From: Mycobacterium gallinarum
GTDB lineage: Bacteria; Actinomycetota; Actinomycetes; Mycobacteriales; Mycobacteriaceae
Assembly (NCBI RefSeq): GCF_010726765.1
Contig: NZ_AP022601.1
Location: forward strand, 5,394,001 to 5,458,000
DNA length: 64,000 nucleotides
Direction: 5' to 3'
Under the pieces are notes generated by a model. It was given only the letters and a program-made list of their open reading frames with translations. It did no database searches and was not told the DNA's origin. The translations under genes and the position numbers were made by a program. Below, piece after piece: positions 9,211-17,381 of the stretch (the stretch's first letter is position 1; each line of letters opens with the position of its first letter).

Positions 9211-9408
9211 ATGACAGTCACCGTGACACTCCCCGACGGCGGAACCGACGAGTACATGCGGTTCGGCGACACCTACGTCAAGCACGACAACGGGACGCTC
9301 GACGTCATCCGCGGCGGCTCCAAACAGGCCTACCAGTACGCGCCGGGTGCGTGGACAGAAGTCGATGGTGACCAGAAGACCTGGAAGACAGGCCGTTTCT
9401 GGGGTTGA
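9211..9408 (+). CDS. 65-aa small beta-rich hypothetical protein
   Basis: An ATG at 9211, 10 bp after the previous stop, opens a 65-residue frame (MTVTVTLPDGGTDEYMRFGD onward). It alternates polar and aromatic residues (TYVKHDNGTLDVIR, YQYAPGAWTEVDGD) in a way typical of small beta-sheet proteins. No signal, membrane helix or known motif is seen. Its place as third gene of a tight cluster is the main support. Function unknown. Confidence 0.6.
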   Translation: MTVTVTLPDGGTDEYMRFGDTYVKHDNGTLDVIRGGSKQAYQYAPGAWTEVDGDQKTWKTGRFWG

Positions 9409-9447
9409 GCACCGCAGCGGTCGATCCGGCGGCCAGACGAACAGGTG

Positions 9448-9566
9448 TACCGTCAAAGGTGTTGGGAACCCAGCCACTCCGGAATGGGACAGCCGTCATC
9501 CGCTGATCTCGCCGAGCAACCGCTCACGCCCGGCTACACAGGTACCAACCGCACGTCTGGATCAAC
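9448..9566 (+). promoter_or_regulatory. Conserved promoter and structured leader, copy A
   Basis: From a TANNNT-type -10 (TACCGT, 9448-9453) to the TTG start at 9567 this region matches 16168-16285, upstream of the paralogous gene, over nearly its whole length (119 and 118 bp). Identical blocks include GTGTTGGGA and GCCGAGCAACCGCTCACGCC. Indels put the copies out of frame, so the shared sequence is not coding. GTTGG (9461-9465) can pair with CCAAC (9545-9549). CCAG (9470-9473) can pair with CTGG (9557-9560), which overlaps the only ribosome site. A regulatory RNA is inferred. Confidence 0.6.
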
Positions 9567-10745
9567 TTGAAACCCCTAACGACTCTTCCTTCATTGACTA
9601 ATTCCGTTGTCGAGCGATCACTTTCCGATCCGGCGCGCTTCGGAATTCTCACCACGTATCCGCCGACTGCGTGCGGACTCGCCACCTTCAGTGCGGCACT
9701 GGCCAAAGGATTGACCGCCGATGGCGCCGAGGTCAGCGTGGTGCGGCTGGCCGACGGATCGTCGTCTTCGAGCGCCCGCGTCGTGGGTGAGCTCATCGCC
9801 GACTCACCGGCATCTGTCTCCGCAGCTTCGGAATTGCTCAACCAAAGCGACGTCGCGATCATTCAGCATGAGTATGGCATCTACGGCGGTGTCGACGGTG
9901 ACGATGTCGTCGACGTCATCGAGGGCCTGCGCGTACCGTCGATCGTGGTCGCTCACACTGTGCTGAAAGAGCCGACGGCACACCAGCGCTCAGTGCTCGA
10001 GGCCGTCACCGCAGCAGCGGATCGCGTGGTCGTGATGTCGGAGGCGGCCAGTCAACGACTGTGCCTGACCTTCAACGTCGACCGGCGGAAGATCATCACC
10101 ATTCCGCACGGCGCGGCTGTCCCGACGGCCGCTGCGGTGAAGCAGGCGGGCAGACCCACCTTGCTGACCTGGGGTCTCTTGGGTCCGGGTAAGGGTATCG
10201 AGAGGGTGATCGGCGCGATGGGTTCACTTGCGCACCTTTCCGGCCGCCCGCGGTACCTCGTCGCCGGGCAGACGCATCCCAAAGTGCTTGTCGCACAGGG
10301 CGAGGCGTACCGCAACGGATGTATCGAGCAGGCACGTCGCAGCGGGCTGGCCGACTCCGTCTTCTTCGACTCCGACTATCGCGACGTCGCGTCGCTGAGC
10401 GCTCTCGCTCAGTCCGCAAGCGTGGTGGTGCTGCCCTACGACTCCACCGATCAGGTCACCTCCGGCGTGCTGGTGGACGCCATCGCCAGTGGCCGGCCCG
10501 TCGTCGCCACGGCCTTCCCCCACGCCAACGAGCTGCTGGCCAGCGGGGCGGGAATCGTCGTCGACCACAGCGATCCCGAGGCACTCGCGATGGCGCTGCG
10601 CCAGGTCATCACCGACCCTCGCGTGGCAGGCTCCATGGCCGCGGAGGCCCGTCGACTCGCGCCGACGATGTCGTGGCGAGTGGTCGCCGGCGCCTATCTG
10701 CGTCTGGCCCACCGCGTGCTCGCTGAACGGCCGGCGTTCGTATGA
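9567..10745 (+). CDS. Family 4 (GT-B) glycosyltransferase, paralogue A
   Basis: A 392-residue retaining-type GT-B glycosyltransferase. The C-terminal Rossmann half has TWGLLGPGKGIERVI (about residue 196), VVLPYDSTDQVTSGVLVDAIASGRPVVAT (about 288) and AGIVVDHSDPEALAMAL, all typical of GT4. The start is TTG at 9567, chosen because it aligns with the TTG of the paralogue at 16286 and both have TGGA just upstream. It overlaps the next gene by 4 bp (ATGA), so these two and the GH130-type gene form a tight operon. The donor sugar is unknown; the GH130 neighbour suggests a mannoside. Expression is probably controlled by the conserved leader at 9448-9566. Confidence 0.87.
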   Translation: MKPLTTLPSLTNSVVERSLSDPARFGILTTYPPTACGLATFSAALAKGLTADGAEVSVVRLADGSSSSSARVVGELIADSPASVSAASELLNQSDVAIIQHEYGIYGGVDGDDVVDVIEGLRVPSIVVAHTVLKEPTAHQRSVLEAVTAAADRVVVMSEAASQRLCLTFNVDRRKIITIPHGAAVPTAAAVKQAGRPTLLTWGLLGPGKGIERVIGAMGSLAHLSGRPRYLVAGQTHPKVLVAQGEAYRNGCIEQARRSGLADSVFFDSDYRDVASLSALAQSASVVVLPYDSTDQVTSGVLVDAIASGRPVVATAFPHANELLASGAGIVVDHSDPEALAMALRQVITDPRVAGSMAAEARRLAPTMSWRVVAGAYLRLAHRVLAERPAFV

Positions 10746-11764
10746 CCGCCCCCATCCCGACCCCGGTGTTCGACCACCTCGAGCGAATGACAGACCATCG
10801 CGGCACGTTCGAGCATGCGCAGTTAGCCGAGCCCGATCCCGTGCACGGCTATTGCACCGACGACATGGCGCGGGTGCTGGTGGTCACCACTCGACAACCC
10901 GGACTGGAACGCACCCTCAATGGTGTCGCCGGTACGGCAGTGCGGTTTCTCGGCGAAGCGCAGGCTCTCACTGGCGCCTGTCGCAACCGGATGGACAGCA
11001 AGGGCAAGTGGACGGACGAACCCGCCGTGGAGGACGCTTGGGGGCGCTGCCTGTGGGGTCTGGGAACCGCCGCCGCGCACAGTGACGTCGTCTGGGCCCG
11101 CCAATCGGCGATCATGCAGTTCGAGCGCGGTGCACAGGAGCGGTCGCCATGGCCGCGGGCGATGGCGTTCGCGGCGCTGGGCGCCGCCGAGATGCTGGCG
11201 TTCGATCCCGAGAATCGCGCGGCGCGGCTACTGATCATCGATTACGCGGCCTCGCTCGCCGAACCGAACGGTGACCCGGCGTGGCCCTGGCCCGAGCCGC
11301 GACTCACCTACGCGAACGCGGTCCTCCCCGAGGCGATGATCGCCGCGGGCGCCGTGCTCGAGGACGGGTCACTGCGGCAACGCGGGCTGGATCTGTTGGC
11401 CTGGCTGCTCGACGTGGAAACGATCGACGGTCAGCTCTCGGTCACTCCGGTGGCAGGCAGAGGGCCCGGTGAGAAAGGGCCCGCGTTCGATCAGCAGCCG
11501 ATCGAGGTGTCCACGCTCGCCGATGCCTGCGCCCGTGCGGCCACCGTCGACAGCGACGCGATGTGGCCGGACGGCGTCCGTGCCGCGGCGGCGTGGTTCC
11601 AGGGTGCCAACGACGCGGGGCAGCTGATGTGGGACCCCGAGACCGGTGGCGGATTCGACGGCTTGCACGCCGACGCGGTGAACCGCAACCAGGGCGCGGA
11701 GTCCACGCTTGCTGTTCTCTCGACGTTGCAGCACGCACAACGCTTTTCTGCAGTGCCGCAATGA
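10742..11764 (+). CDS. Uncharacterised, probable (alpha/alpha)-barrel carbohydrate enzyme
   Basis: A 340-residue soluble protein, coupled by ATGA overlaps to the glycosyltransferase before it and the GH130-type gene after it. The sequence is helical throughout, with aromatic/acidic clusters typical of sugar-binding toroids: HGYCTDDMARVL near residue 38, DAWGRCLWGLG near 98, WPWPEPRLTYANAVLPEAMI near 180, FDQQPIEVSTLADAC near 240 and NRNQGAESTLA near the end. I do not recognise a characterised family. Its fixed place between a sugar-adding and a sugar-phosphorolysing enzyme suggests it acts on the same glycan, as an epimerase, a hydrolase or a non-classical transferase. That is inference. Confidence 0.7.
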   Translation: MTAPIPTPVFDHLERMTDHRGTFEHAQLAEPDPVHGYCTDDMARVLVVTTRQPGLERTLNGVAGTAVRFLGEAQALTGACRNRMDSKGKWTDEPAVEDAWGRCLWGLGTAAAHSDVVWARQSAIMQFERGAQERSPWPRAMAFAALGAAEMLAFDPENRAARLLIIDYAASLAEPNGDPAWPWPEPRLTYANAVLPEAMIAAGAVLEDGSLRQRGLDLLAWLLDVETIDGQLSVTPVAGRGPGEKGPAFDQQPIEVSTLADACARAATVDSDAMWPDGVRAAAAWFQGANDAGQLMWDPETGGGFDGLHADAVNRNQGAESTLAVLSTLQHAQRFSAVPQ

Positions 11765-13245
11765 CTTCGGTTCAGGTCGGGCTCGTGACACGCAGCCCGC
11801 TTCGACTCGCAGCCGATACGTCGCGGGTCATCACCAAATTGTTCGTCCCCGGGCAGGAGGGTTTCGAGCATCAGGACTCCCGCGCGGGCGCGGTGCTGAG
11901 GCGCATCCTTGCGCTGGACGAGAACGACGTCCGCGCGTCGCTGGACGATGTCGTCACGCGCTTCGGTTGGCGTCACCGCGACCTGATCGGCGTCTTTCGT
12001 GCGCATGCCCGTGAACTTGCCGATCGGCTGGACGCACGCGAACTGTCCGAAGCACGAATGATGTTGCTGGGTGCGACGTTCACGAGCGAGTACGCCATCG
12101 AAGGGGCGGCCCTGTGCAATCCCAGCATGGTCGCTCACCCGGACCAGTCGGACACACCGGTCGGCAGCCTGAGATTCGTGATGAGTGTGCGCGGTATCGG
12201 GGAGGGGCACGTGTCGTCGATCGGTTTTCGGACGGGCCTCATCGATGCCACGGGTGCGGTGACGATCGATGCTTCGGCTCCGTTCGCCAGTGCGGGCGAG
12301 ATGGTGCCGGCGCTGCTCGACGCTGCGGTCTTGCGTACCGAGCTCTCTCGTCTGCACGATGCCGGCGAAGGCGCTGATTACGTCCTCAACGCGCTCGGTG
12401 ACCGGTTCACACGCAACGATCTCGAAGAACAGCTCGACAGACTTCAGAAGCATCGGAAGACGCGTGGTCATGCGGCCGAGACGATTTCGCGCATTCGGAC
12501 GATCGCCGACCGCACATACGGCATCGACTTCGCCGAGGGCATTCCGCTCGCCGAGCGGATTCTGTGGCCTGCGATGGGTGCCGAGGCCGGGGGTATGGAG
12601 GACGCGCGCTTTGTCCGGTTCGTCGACGACGACGGGTCGGTCACCTTCTACGCGACCTACACGGCATACAGCGGGACGGAAATCAGCCAGCAGTTGCTCG
12701 CGACGAAGGATTTCGCATCGTTCACCACCTCGCCATTGGTCGGCCATGCCGCCGCCAACAAGGGTTTGGCGCTGTTTCCCCGCCGCTTCCGCGGTCAATT
12801 CGCTGCCATGTCGAGGTCTGACCGCGAATCGAATTCGTTTGCGTACTCGGACTCCCCGCTCATCTGGGCCGAATCCGTACCCTGTCAGCACCCGACCCAG
12901 GCATGGGAGGCCCTGCAGCTCGGAAACTGCGGGCCGCCCATCGAAACCGACGCGGGGTGGTTGGTGCTCACTCACGGTGTCGGACCGATGCGTACATACC
13001 GGATCGGAGCGATACTGCTCGATCTGGAGAATCCGTCGCGAATCATCGGTCAGCTCCGACAGCCCTTGATGAGCCCGAGTGCCGACGAGCAGGACGGCTA
13101 CGTTCCGAATGTCGTCTACTCGTGTGGCGCGCTCGTGCACGCAGGAATCCTGGTCGTGCCCTACGGAATCGGGGATGCGGCTATCGGTTTCGCGACCGTC
13201 CCGCTGTCAGAACTTCTCCACGAAATGGAGATGGCTCGAAACTGA
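11761..13245 (+). CDS. GH130-type glycosidase/beta-mannoside phosphorylase
   Basis: A 494-residue protein whose second half is a five-bladed propeller of the GH130 type. Visible signatures are EAGGMEDARFVRF (the Glu-Asp catalytic loop) near residue 280, HAAANKGLALFPRRF near 330, and GNCGPPIETDAGWLVLTHGVG then MRTYRIGAILLDLENPSRI near 390-430. GH130 enzymes use phosphate to cleave beta-mannosides, giving mannose 1-phosphate. The N-terminal 200 residues are an extra helical region. The ATG at 11761 overlaps the previous stop (ATGA). It ends the carbohydrate operon. The exact linkage and donor cannot be read from sequence. Confidence 0.82.
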   Translation: MTSVQVGLVTRSPLRLAADTSRVITKLFVPGQEGFEHQDSRAGAVLRRILALDENDVRASLDDVVTRFGWRHRDLIGVFRAHARELADRLDARELSEARMMLLGATFTSEYAIEGAALCNPSMVAHPDQSDTPVGSLRFVMSVRGIGEGHVSSIGFRTGLIDATGAVTIDASAPFASAGEMVPALLDAAVLRTELSRLHDAGEGADYVLNALGDRFTRNDLEEQLDRLQKHRKTRGHAAETISRIRTIADRTYGIDFAEGIPLAERILWPAMGAEAGGMEDARFVRFVDDDGSVTFYATYTAYSGTEISQQLLATKDFASFTTSPLVGHAAANKGLALFPRRFRGQFAAMSRSDRESNSFAYSDSPLIWAESVPCQHPTQAWEALQLGNCGPPIETDAGWLVLTHGVGPMRTYRIGAILLDLENPSRIIGQLRQPLMSPSADEQDGYVPNVVYSCGALVHAGILVVPYGIGDAAIGFATVPLSELLHEMEMARN

Positions 13246-13302
13246 GGTTGTGCCGGGATTTCGGGGGGTTTTTCCTGGATAACTTCAGTTTCGGCCCCAA
13301 AA

Positions 13303-14373
13303 TCACCGCAACTGCGCGACGAGTGCCTCGGTCACCTCGACTGTCGACGCAGACCCGCCGAGATCACCGGTGCGGGTCTCCGGCTTGGCCAACGTCGCCT
13401 CGATCGCCGCCATCACTTCACGTGCCGCGTCGGGATGACCCAGATGCTCGAGCATCAACACCGCCGACCACACCGCGCCAATGGGGTTCGCGATCCCACG
13501 GCCCGCGATGTCGGGCGCCGAACCGTGCACCGGTTCGAACATCGACGGGTACTCCTTGGTCGGATCCAGATTGCCCGACGGTGCGATCCCGATCGACCCC
13601 GCGACGGCCGCGGCGAGGTCAGACAGGATGTCGCCGAACAGGTTCGACCCGACCACCACGTCGAAGCGTTGCGGCTGCAACACGAACTTCGCGGCCAACG
13701 CGTCGATGTGCTCGCTGTCCATCCGAACATCCGGAAACTGCGCCGCGCGTTCGGCGACCACCTCGTCCCAGAACGGCAGCGTGTGCACGATCCCGTTCGA
13801 CTTCGTCGCCGACGTGACGTATCCGCGCCGCGACCGCGCCAACTCGAAGGCATAGTCGGCGATCCGGCTGACCCCGAGACGGGTGAAAACCGACTCCTGC
13901 ACGGCCATTTCCTCAGGGAACCCGCGGTTGAGCCGTCCGCCGATCTCGCTGTACTCACCTTCAACGTTCTCGCGTACCACCACGAAATCCACGTGACCCG
14001 GTGCCCGCAGCGGACTTTCGACGCCGTCGAACACCTTGATCGGGCGCAGGTTGACGTACTGGCGGAACGCCCGCCGGATCGGGATCAGCAGTCCCCACAG
14101 TGACACGTGGTCGGGTACTCCCGGCCAGCCGACCGCGCCGAGCAGGATCGCGTCGAACCCCCTCAGCGTCTCGATGGCATCCTCGGGCATCATCGCGCCG
14201 GTCTGGGTATAGCGCTCACATGACCAGTCGAAGTCCTTGTAGGACAGTTTGATTCCGTGCTTGGCGCCGACAGTGTCGAGCACCGCGCGGGCCGACGTGA
14301 TGACCTCGGGTCCGATCCCGTCGCCCGGGATCACGGCGACGGTCTGCATGGCCGGCTCGGCCGGCGTCGTCAT
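13303..14373 (-). CDS. Tartrate/D-malate-type isocitrate-isopropylmalate family dehydrogenase
   Basis: A 356-residue NAD-dependent decarboxylating dehydrogenase of the IPMDH/tartrate dehydrogenase branch. Motifs: AVIPGDGIGPEV at the N-terminus, RENVEGEYSEIGGRL near residue 132, the ATKSNGIVHTLPFWDEV segment, NLFGDILSDLAAAVAGSIG near 245 and FEPVHGSAPDIAGRGIANP near 282. The SLWGLLIPIRR loop in place of the leuB pattern, and a coupled dicarboxylate transporter, point to tartrate or D-malate rather than leucine synthesis. Its ATG overlaps the transporter stop by 4 bp, so the pair is one operon. It converges on the GH130-type gene. Confidence 0.83.
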   Translation of the reverse strand: MTTPAEPAMQTVAVIPGDGIGPEVITSARAVLDTVGAKHGIKLSYKDFDWSCERYTQTGAMMPEDAIETLRGFDAILLGAVGWPGVPDHVSLWGLLIPIRRAFRQYVNLRPIKVFDGVESPLRAPGHVDFVVVRENVEGEYSEIGGRLNRGFPEEMAVQESVFTRLGVSRIADYAFELARSRRGYVTSATKSNGIVHTLPFWDEVVAERAAQFPDVRMDSEHIDALAAKFVLQPQRFDVVVGSNLFGDILSDLAAAVAGSIGIAPSGNLDPTKEYPSMFEPVHGSAPDIAGRGIANPIGAVWSAVLMLEHLGHPDAAREVMAAIEATLAKPETRTGDLGGSASTVEVTEALVAQLR

Positions 14374-15974
14374 GTGCCAAGTCCAAGCAGGCCGACCATG
14401 ATCGGCAACAGGATGATGATGAGGATCGCGCCCGCGATGTCGAACGTGATGCCGGACCGGATCATCGTGGTGATCTTCACGACGCCGGAGCCGTAGACGA
14501 TCGCGTTCTGCGGTGTCGAGACCGGCAACATGAACCCGAAGGACGCCGCGAACGTCGCCGCCAGCGCAGGCACGAACGGGTTGACGCCGGCGGCCATCGC
14601 CACCGGGATGATGATCGGCACCACCACCGCCGCCGACGCCGTATTGCTCGTCGTCTCGGAGACGATGATCGCCAGGATCACCGCGAAGATCGTGATCGGG
14701 ACGATGCTCGACAGGCCCAGCGCGTCGTCGATCGAGGTACCGATGGTTTCGGCCAACCCGGTCGAGCTGATCAGCGACCCGAAGATGATGCCGCAGCCGA
14801 AGAGAATGATGGTGCCCCAGTCGATTTCGGCGGCGTCACTCCAACGCAGCGTGAACTCGCGGTCCTTCCAGTCGGTCGGCAGCAGGAACAGCAGCGCCGC
14901 ACCGAATACCGCGACCACGCCCTCGTCGAGGCGGTCGCTGACGAATTCGTACGCGCTCGACTCGGTACCGGAGATCAGCGCGACGACGCCAGGCAGGATC
15001 CACAGCGTGACGGTGATGCCGAACGCGATGAGCGTGTTCTTCTCCGCGCGTGAGAGTGAACCCAACTTCTCGCGCTCCTCCGCGACGTACTCGGCGACGC
15101 CGTCGATCCGTTTGATTTCGGGCTTGTTCAGCCGCAACAAGATGAGCGCCAGCAGCGCGAACATGACCAGGCAGATCGGTATTGCCATCACCATCCACTG
15201 CCCGAAGCTGATCCGCTCCCCGGTGGCCTCCTCGATCAAGCCGCGGCCAATCAGGTTGGGCGGGCTGCCAACCGGGGTCAGCAAGCCGCCGACACTGGCG
15301 CCGTAGGCGAGCATCAGCATGATCGCCGAGCCGACCCGCAGCCGTTGCGGATCGAAGTCGGGCTCGACGTCACCGCGCTTCTGCAGAAGTTTGGCGATGA
15401 CCGCGAGGATGCCGATCGCCGTTGGCAGCAGCATCGCCACGGTCGCGGTGTTGGAGACGAATGCCGACAGCAGGCAGGTGATCGCGCCGAACGCGAGGAT
15501 CACGCCGGTGGTGGAGCGGCCGACACCCGGCAGCGACAGAATGCGGAACGCGAACCGCCGTGCGAGACCGTGTTTGAGCATTGCCTGCGCCAGGATGAAC
15601 GCGCCGATGAAGGTGAAGATCGTCGAAGACCCGAACGGACCGAGCACGTCGTCGACCGGGGCGACGCCGAGAAACACGGCCACGGCGACGCCGAGCAGAC
15701 CGCCGACGGGGATCGGGATCGCTTCGCTGATCCACAGCGCAATGACACCCAGCAACACCGCCCCAAGGACCTGCTGCTCACGAGGGATGTCGATGGGAAG
15801 AACAAGAAAGGCGACCGTCAGGAGCGGAGCGAGGAAAAGGCCGACGGTCCGTCGGCCTTTCTCGAACCGTTCCTCCTTGGGGGAAAGCTTCTGCTCGCCG
15901 AGGCTTCGATACGTTGCGCTGCCGAGGAGCGCTTTGTCGACATCGGTCTGTTTGGCCGGGCTGTCCGTGGTCAT
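14370..15974 (-). CDS. DASS (SLC13) family di/tricarboxylate transporter
   Basis: A 534-residue polytopic membrane protein of about twelve hydrophobic segments. It shows the family pattern: LPIDIPREQQVLGAVLLGVIALWISEAIPIPV near residue 60, SNTATVAMLLP (the first SNT sodium/substrate motif) near 180, and SETTSNTASAAVVVPI (the second) near 450. DASS carriers import dicarboxylates with sodium. I chose the ATG at 15974, which has GGAG 8 bp upstream; the frame is open to 16070. The overlap with the tartrate/malate-type dehydrogenase indicates an uptake-and-oxidation operon for a C4 hydroxy acid. A charged N-terminal tail of about 40 residues precedes the first helix. Confidence 0.85.
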   Translation of the reverse strand: MTTDSPAKQTDVDKALLGSATYRSLGEQKLSPKEERFEKGRRTVGLFLAPLLTVAFLVLPIDIPREQQVLGAVLLGVIALWISEAIPIPVGGLLGVAVAVFLGVAPVDDVLGPFGSSTIFTFIGAFILAQAMLKHGLARRFAFRILSLPGVGRSTTGVILAFGAITCLLSAFVSNTATVAMLLPTAIGILAVIAKLLQKRGDVEPDFDPQRLRVGSAIMLMLAYGASVGGLLTPVGSPPNLIGRGLIEEATGERISFGQWMVMAIPICLVMFALLALILLRLNKPEIKRIDGVAEYVAEEREKLGSLSRAEKNTLIAFGITVTLWILPGVVALISGTESSAYEFVSDRLDEGVVAVFGAALLFLLPTDWKDREFTLRWSDAAEIDWGTIILFGCGIIFGSLISSTGLAETIGTSIDDALGLSSIVPITIFAVILAIIVSETTSNTASAAVVVPIIIPVAMAAGVNPFVPALAATFAASFGFMLPVSTPQNAIVYGSGVVKITTMIRSGITFDIAGAILIIILLPIMVGLLGLGT

Positions 15975-16167
15975 GGGGCGACTCCATCGCTGCAGCTGTG
16001 TTCTACACCACACTCGTGACGGGGGTAGTTCCTGAAAACCGCGCACCTTAAACATGCCGGGATTGGACACGGTCGGCGTTCGACTGAGTCGCCGGCCGTG
16101 GCCGCTCGGGCCATCCCGCTGACCTGCGATGTCGTCGCGGAATACCGAATAATCCCCGGTCAGGGTG

Positions 16168-16285
16168 TAGCGTCGAAGTGTTGGGAGCCCAGCCAGTCCG
16201 GGAATGTTTCAGCCGATCCTCGCTGATCCGCCGAGCAACCGCTCACGCCGGACATGCCGGTACTGACCGCGAAGTCTGGACTGCC
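16168..16285 (+). promoter_or_regulatory. Conserved promoter and structured leader, copy B
   Basis: This is the counterpart of 9448-9566. A -10 (TAGCGT, 16168-16173) lies 118 bp before the TTG start, against 119 bp in copy A, with the same blocks in the same order. The pairing GTTGG (16180-16184) with CTGAC (16263-16267) is kept through G-U wobbles although the bases differ from copy A. CCAG (16189-16192) again faces CTGG (16276-16279) at the ribosome site. The frame is open here, but the matching region of copy A is not. Confidence 0.6.
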
Positions 16286-17374
16286 TTGACTGCTCTACCT
16301 GACTATGAGCCGATTCTTCCTTATGCTGCGCCGCAACAAATCTCGCGCACCGTCCGATTCGGGATCGTCGACACCCACACGTCCCCACCATGCGGGCTTG
16401 CGAGGTTCGCCGCAGGTCTAGTCGACGCCTTGAGCATCGATGGGTCCAGCGCCGGCTGGGTGGCTGACGACTCGCTCGTCGGGCAGGTCGACGTCGCGAT
16501 CCTGCAATACCAAGACGGCACGACCGGCCAGGACATGGTCCAGATCGTCAACGGTCTACAGGTTCCCTCGATCGTCGTCGTCCACACGGTTCCGAAAGCC
16601 CCTACATCGCAGCAGCGTTCGGTCCTCGAAGCGATCACCGCCGCCGCGGACCACGTGGTGGTGATGTCGGAAACGGCACGGCAACGGCTGAATCACACGT
16701 ATGCCGTCGACCGCCAAAAGGTGAGCATGATCCCGCACGGCGCGACCTTGCCGACCGCCCCCCGGGTGAAGCGCCCGAGTAGACCCACCATCCTGACGTG
16801 GGGTCTGCTGGGTCCGGGTAAGGGCATCGAACGGGTCATCGACGCAATGCCTTCGCTGGGCGATGTCCCCGGCCGGCCGCGTTATGTCATTGCCGGCCCC
16901 ATGGATCCCGGCATCCCGGAGGCTGAAGCCGAGACGTATCGTGATGCGCGCATCGAGCAGGCCAGGCGACTCGGTGTGGCCGATTCGGTGTCGTTCGACC
17001 CCCGCTATTACGACAAATCGAGCCTGGCCGAACTGATTCAGCAGGCCTCTGTGGTCGTGGTGCCCTACGACTCCACGGAACAGGTGAGCTCCGGTGTGCT
17101 CGTCGACGCGGTCGCGAATGGCAGACCCATTGTGGCGACGGCATTTCCGCATGCCATCGAGCTGCTGAGCAGCGGGGCGGGGATCGTCGTCGAGCACAAC
17201 GACGGCGTTGCACTCGCGGCGGCGCTGCGCCAGATCATCACGCAGCCGCGGCTGGCCGGTGCCATGGCGGCCGAGGTTCGTCAACGGGCGCCGGAGGTGG
17301 CGTGGCCGGTGGTCGCCGCCGCGTACGTGGCGCTGGCGCTACAGGTCACCGCCGGAACACCCGTCTTGGCCTGA
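16286..17374 (+). CDS. Family 4 (GT-B) glycosyltransferase, paralogue B
   Basis: A 362-residue glycosyltransferase clearly duplicated from, or with, the gene at 9567. It shares LLGPGKGIERVI, VVVPYDSTEQVSSGVLVDAVANGRPIVATAFPHAIELL and an almost identical middle segment (VPSIVVVHTVPKAPTSQQRS), but its N-terminal half is shorter by about 30 residues. The open frame extends to 16178. I start at the TTG at 16286 because it aligns with paralogue A and the upstream part corresponds to untranslated leader. Unlike paralogue A it has no downstream partner genes; a convergent gene follows after 7 bp. Donor and acceptor are unknown. Confidence 0.85.
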   Translation: MTALPDYEPILPYAAPQQISRTVRFGIVDTHTSPPCGLARFAAGLVDALSIDGSSAGWVADDSLVGQVDVAILQYQDGTTGQDMVQIVNGLQVPSIVVVHTVPKAPTSQQRSVLEAITAAADHVVVMSETARQRLNHTYAVDRQKVSMIPHGATLPTAPRVKRPSRPTILTWGLLGPGKGIERVIDAMPSLGDVPGRPRYVIAGPMDPGIPEAEAETYRDARIEQARRLGVADSVSFDPRYYDKSSLAELIQQASVVVVPYDSTEQVSSGVLVDAVANGRPIVATAFPHAIELLSSGAGIVVEHNDGVALAAALRQIITQPRLAGAMAAEVRQRAPEVAWPVVAAAYVALALQVTAGTPVLA

Positions 17375-17381
17375 CCGCGCG

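Noticed and set aside
9448..9566. Known riboswitch (cobalamin, SAM, glycine, c-di-AMP, ykkC types)
   Set aside because: None of the consensus elements I remember for these classes appear; it was kept only as an unassigned leader.
11491..13140. 549-codon open frame on the minus strand
   Set aside because: It is antisense to the GH130-type gene, which has clear motifs; the frame is a codon-bias artefact.
16178..16285. N-terminal extension of glycosyltransferase B
   Set aside because: The same sequence ahead of paralogue A is interrupted by a stop and indels, so it is better explained as an untranslated leader.
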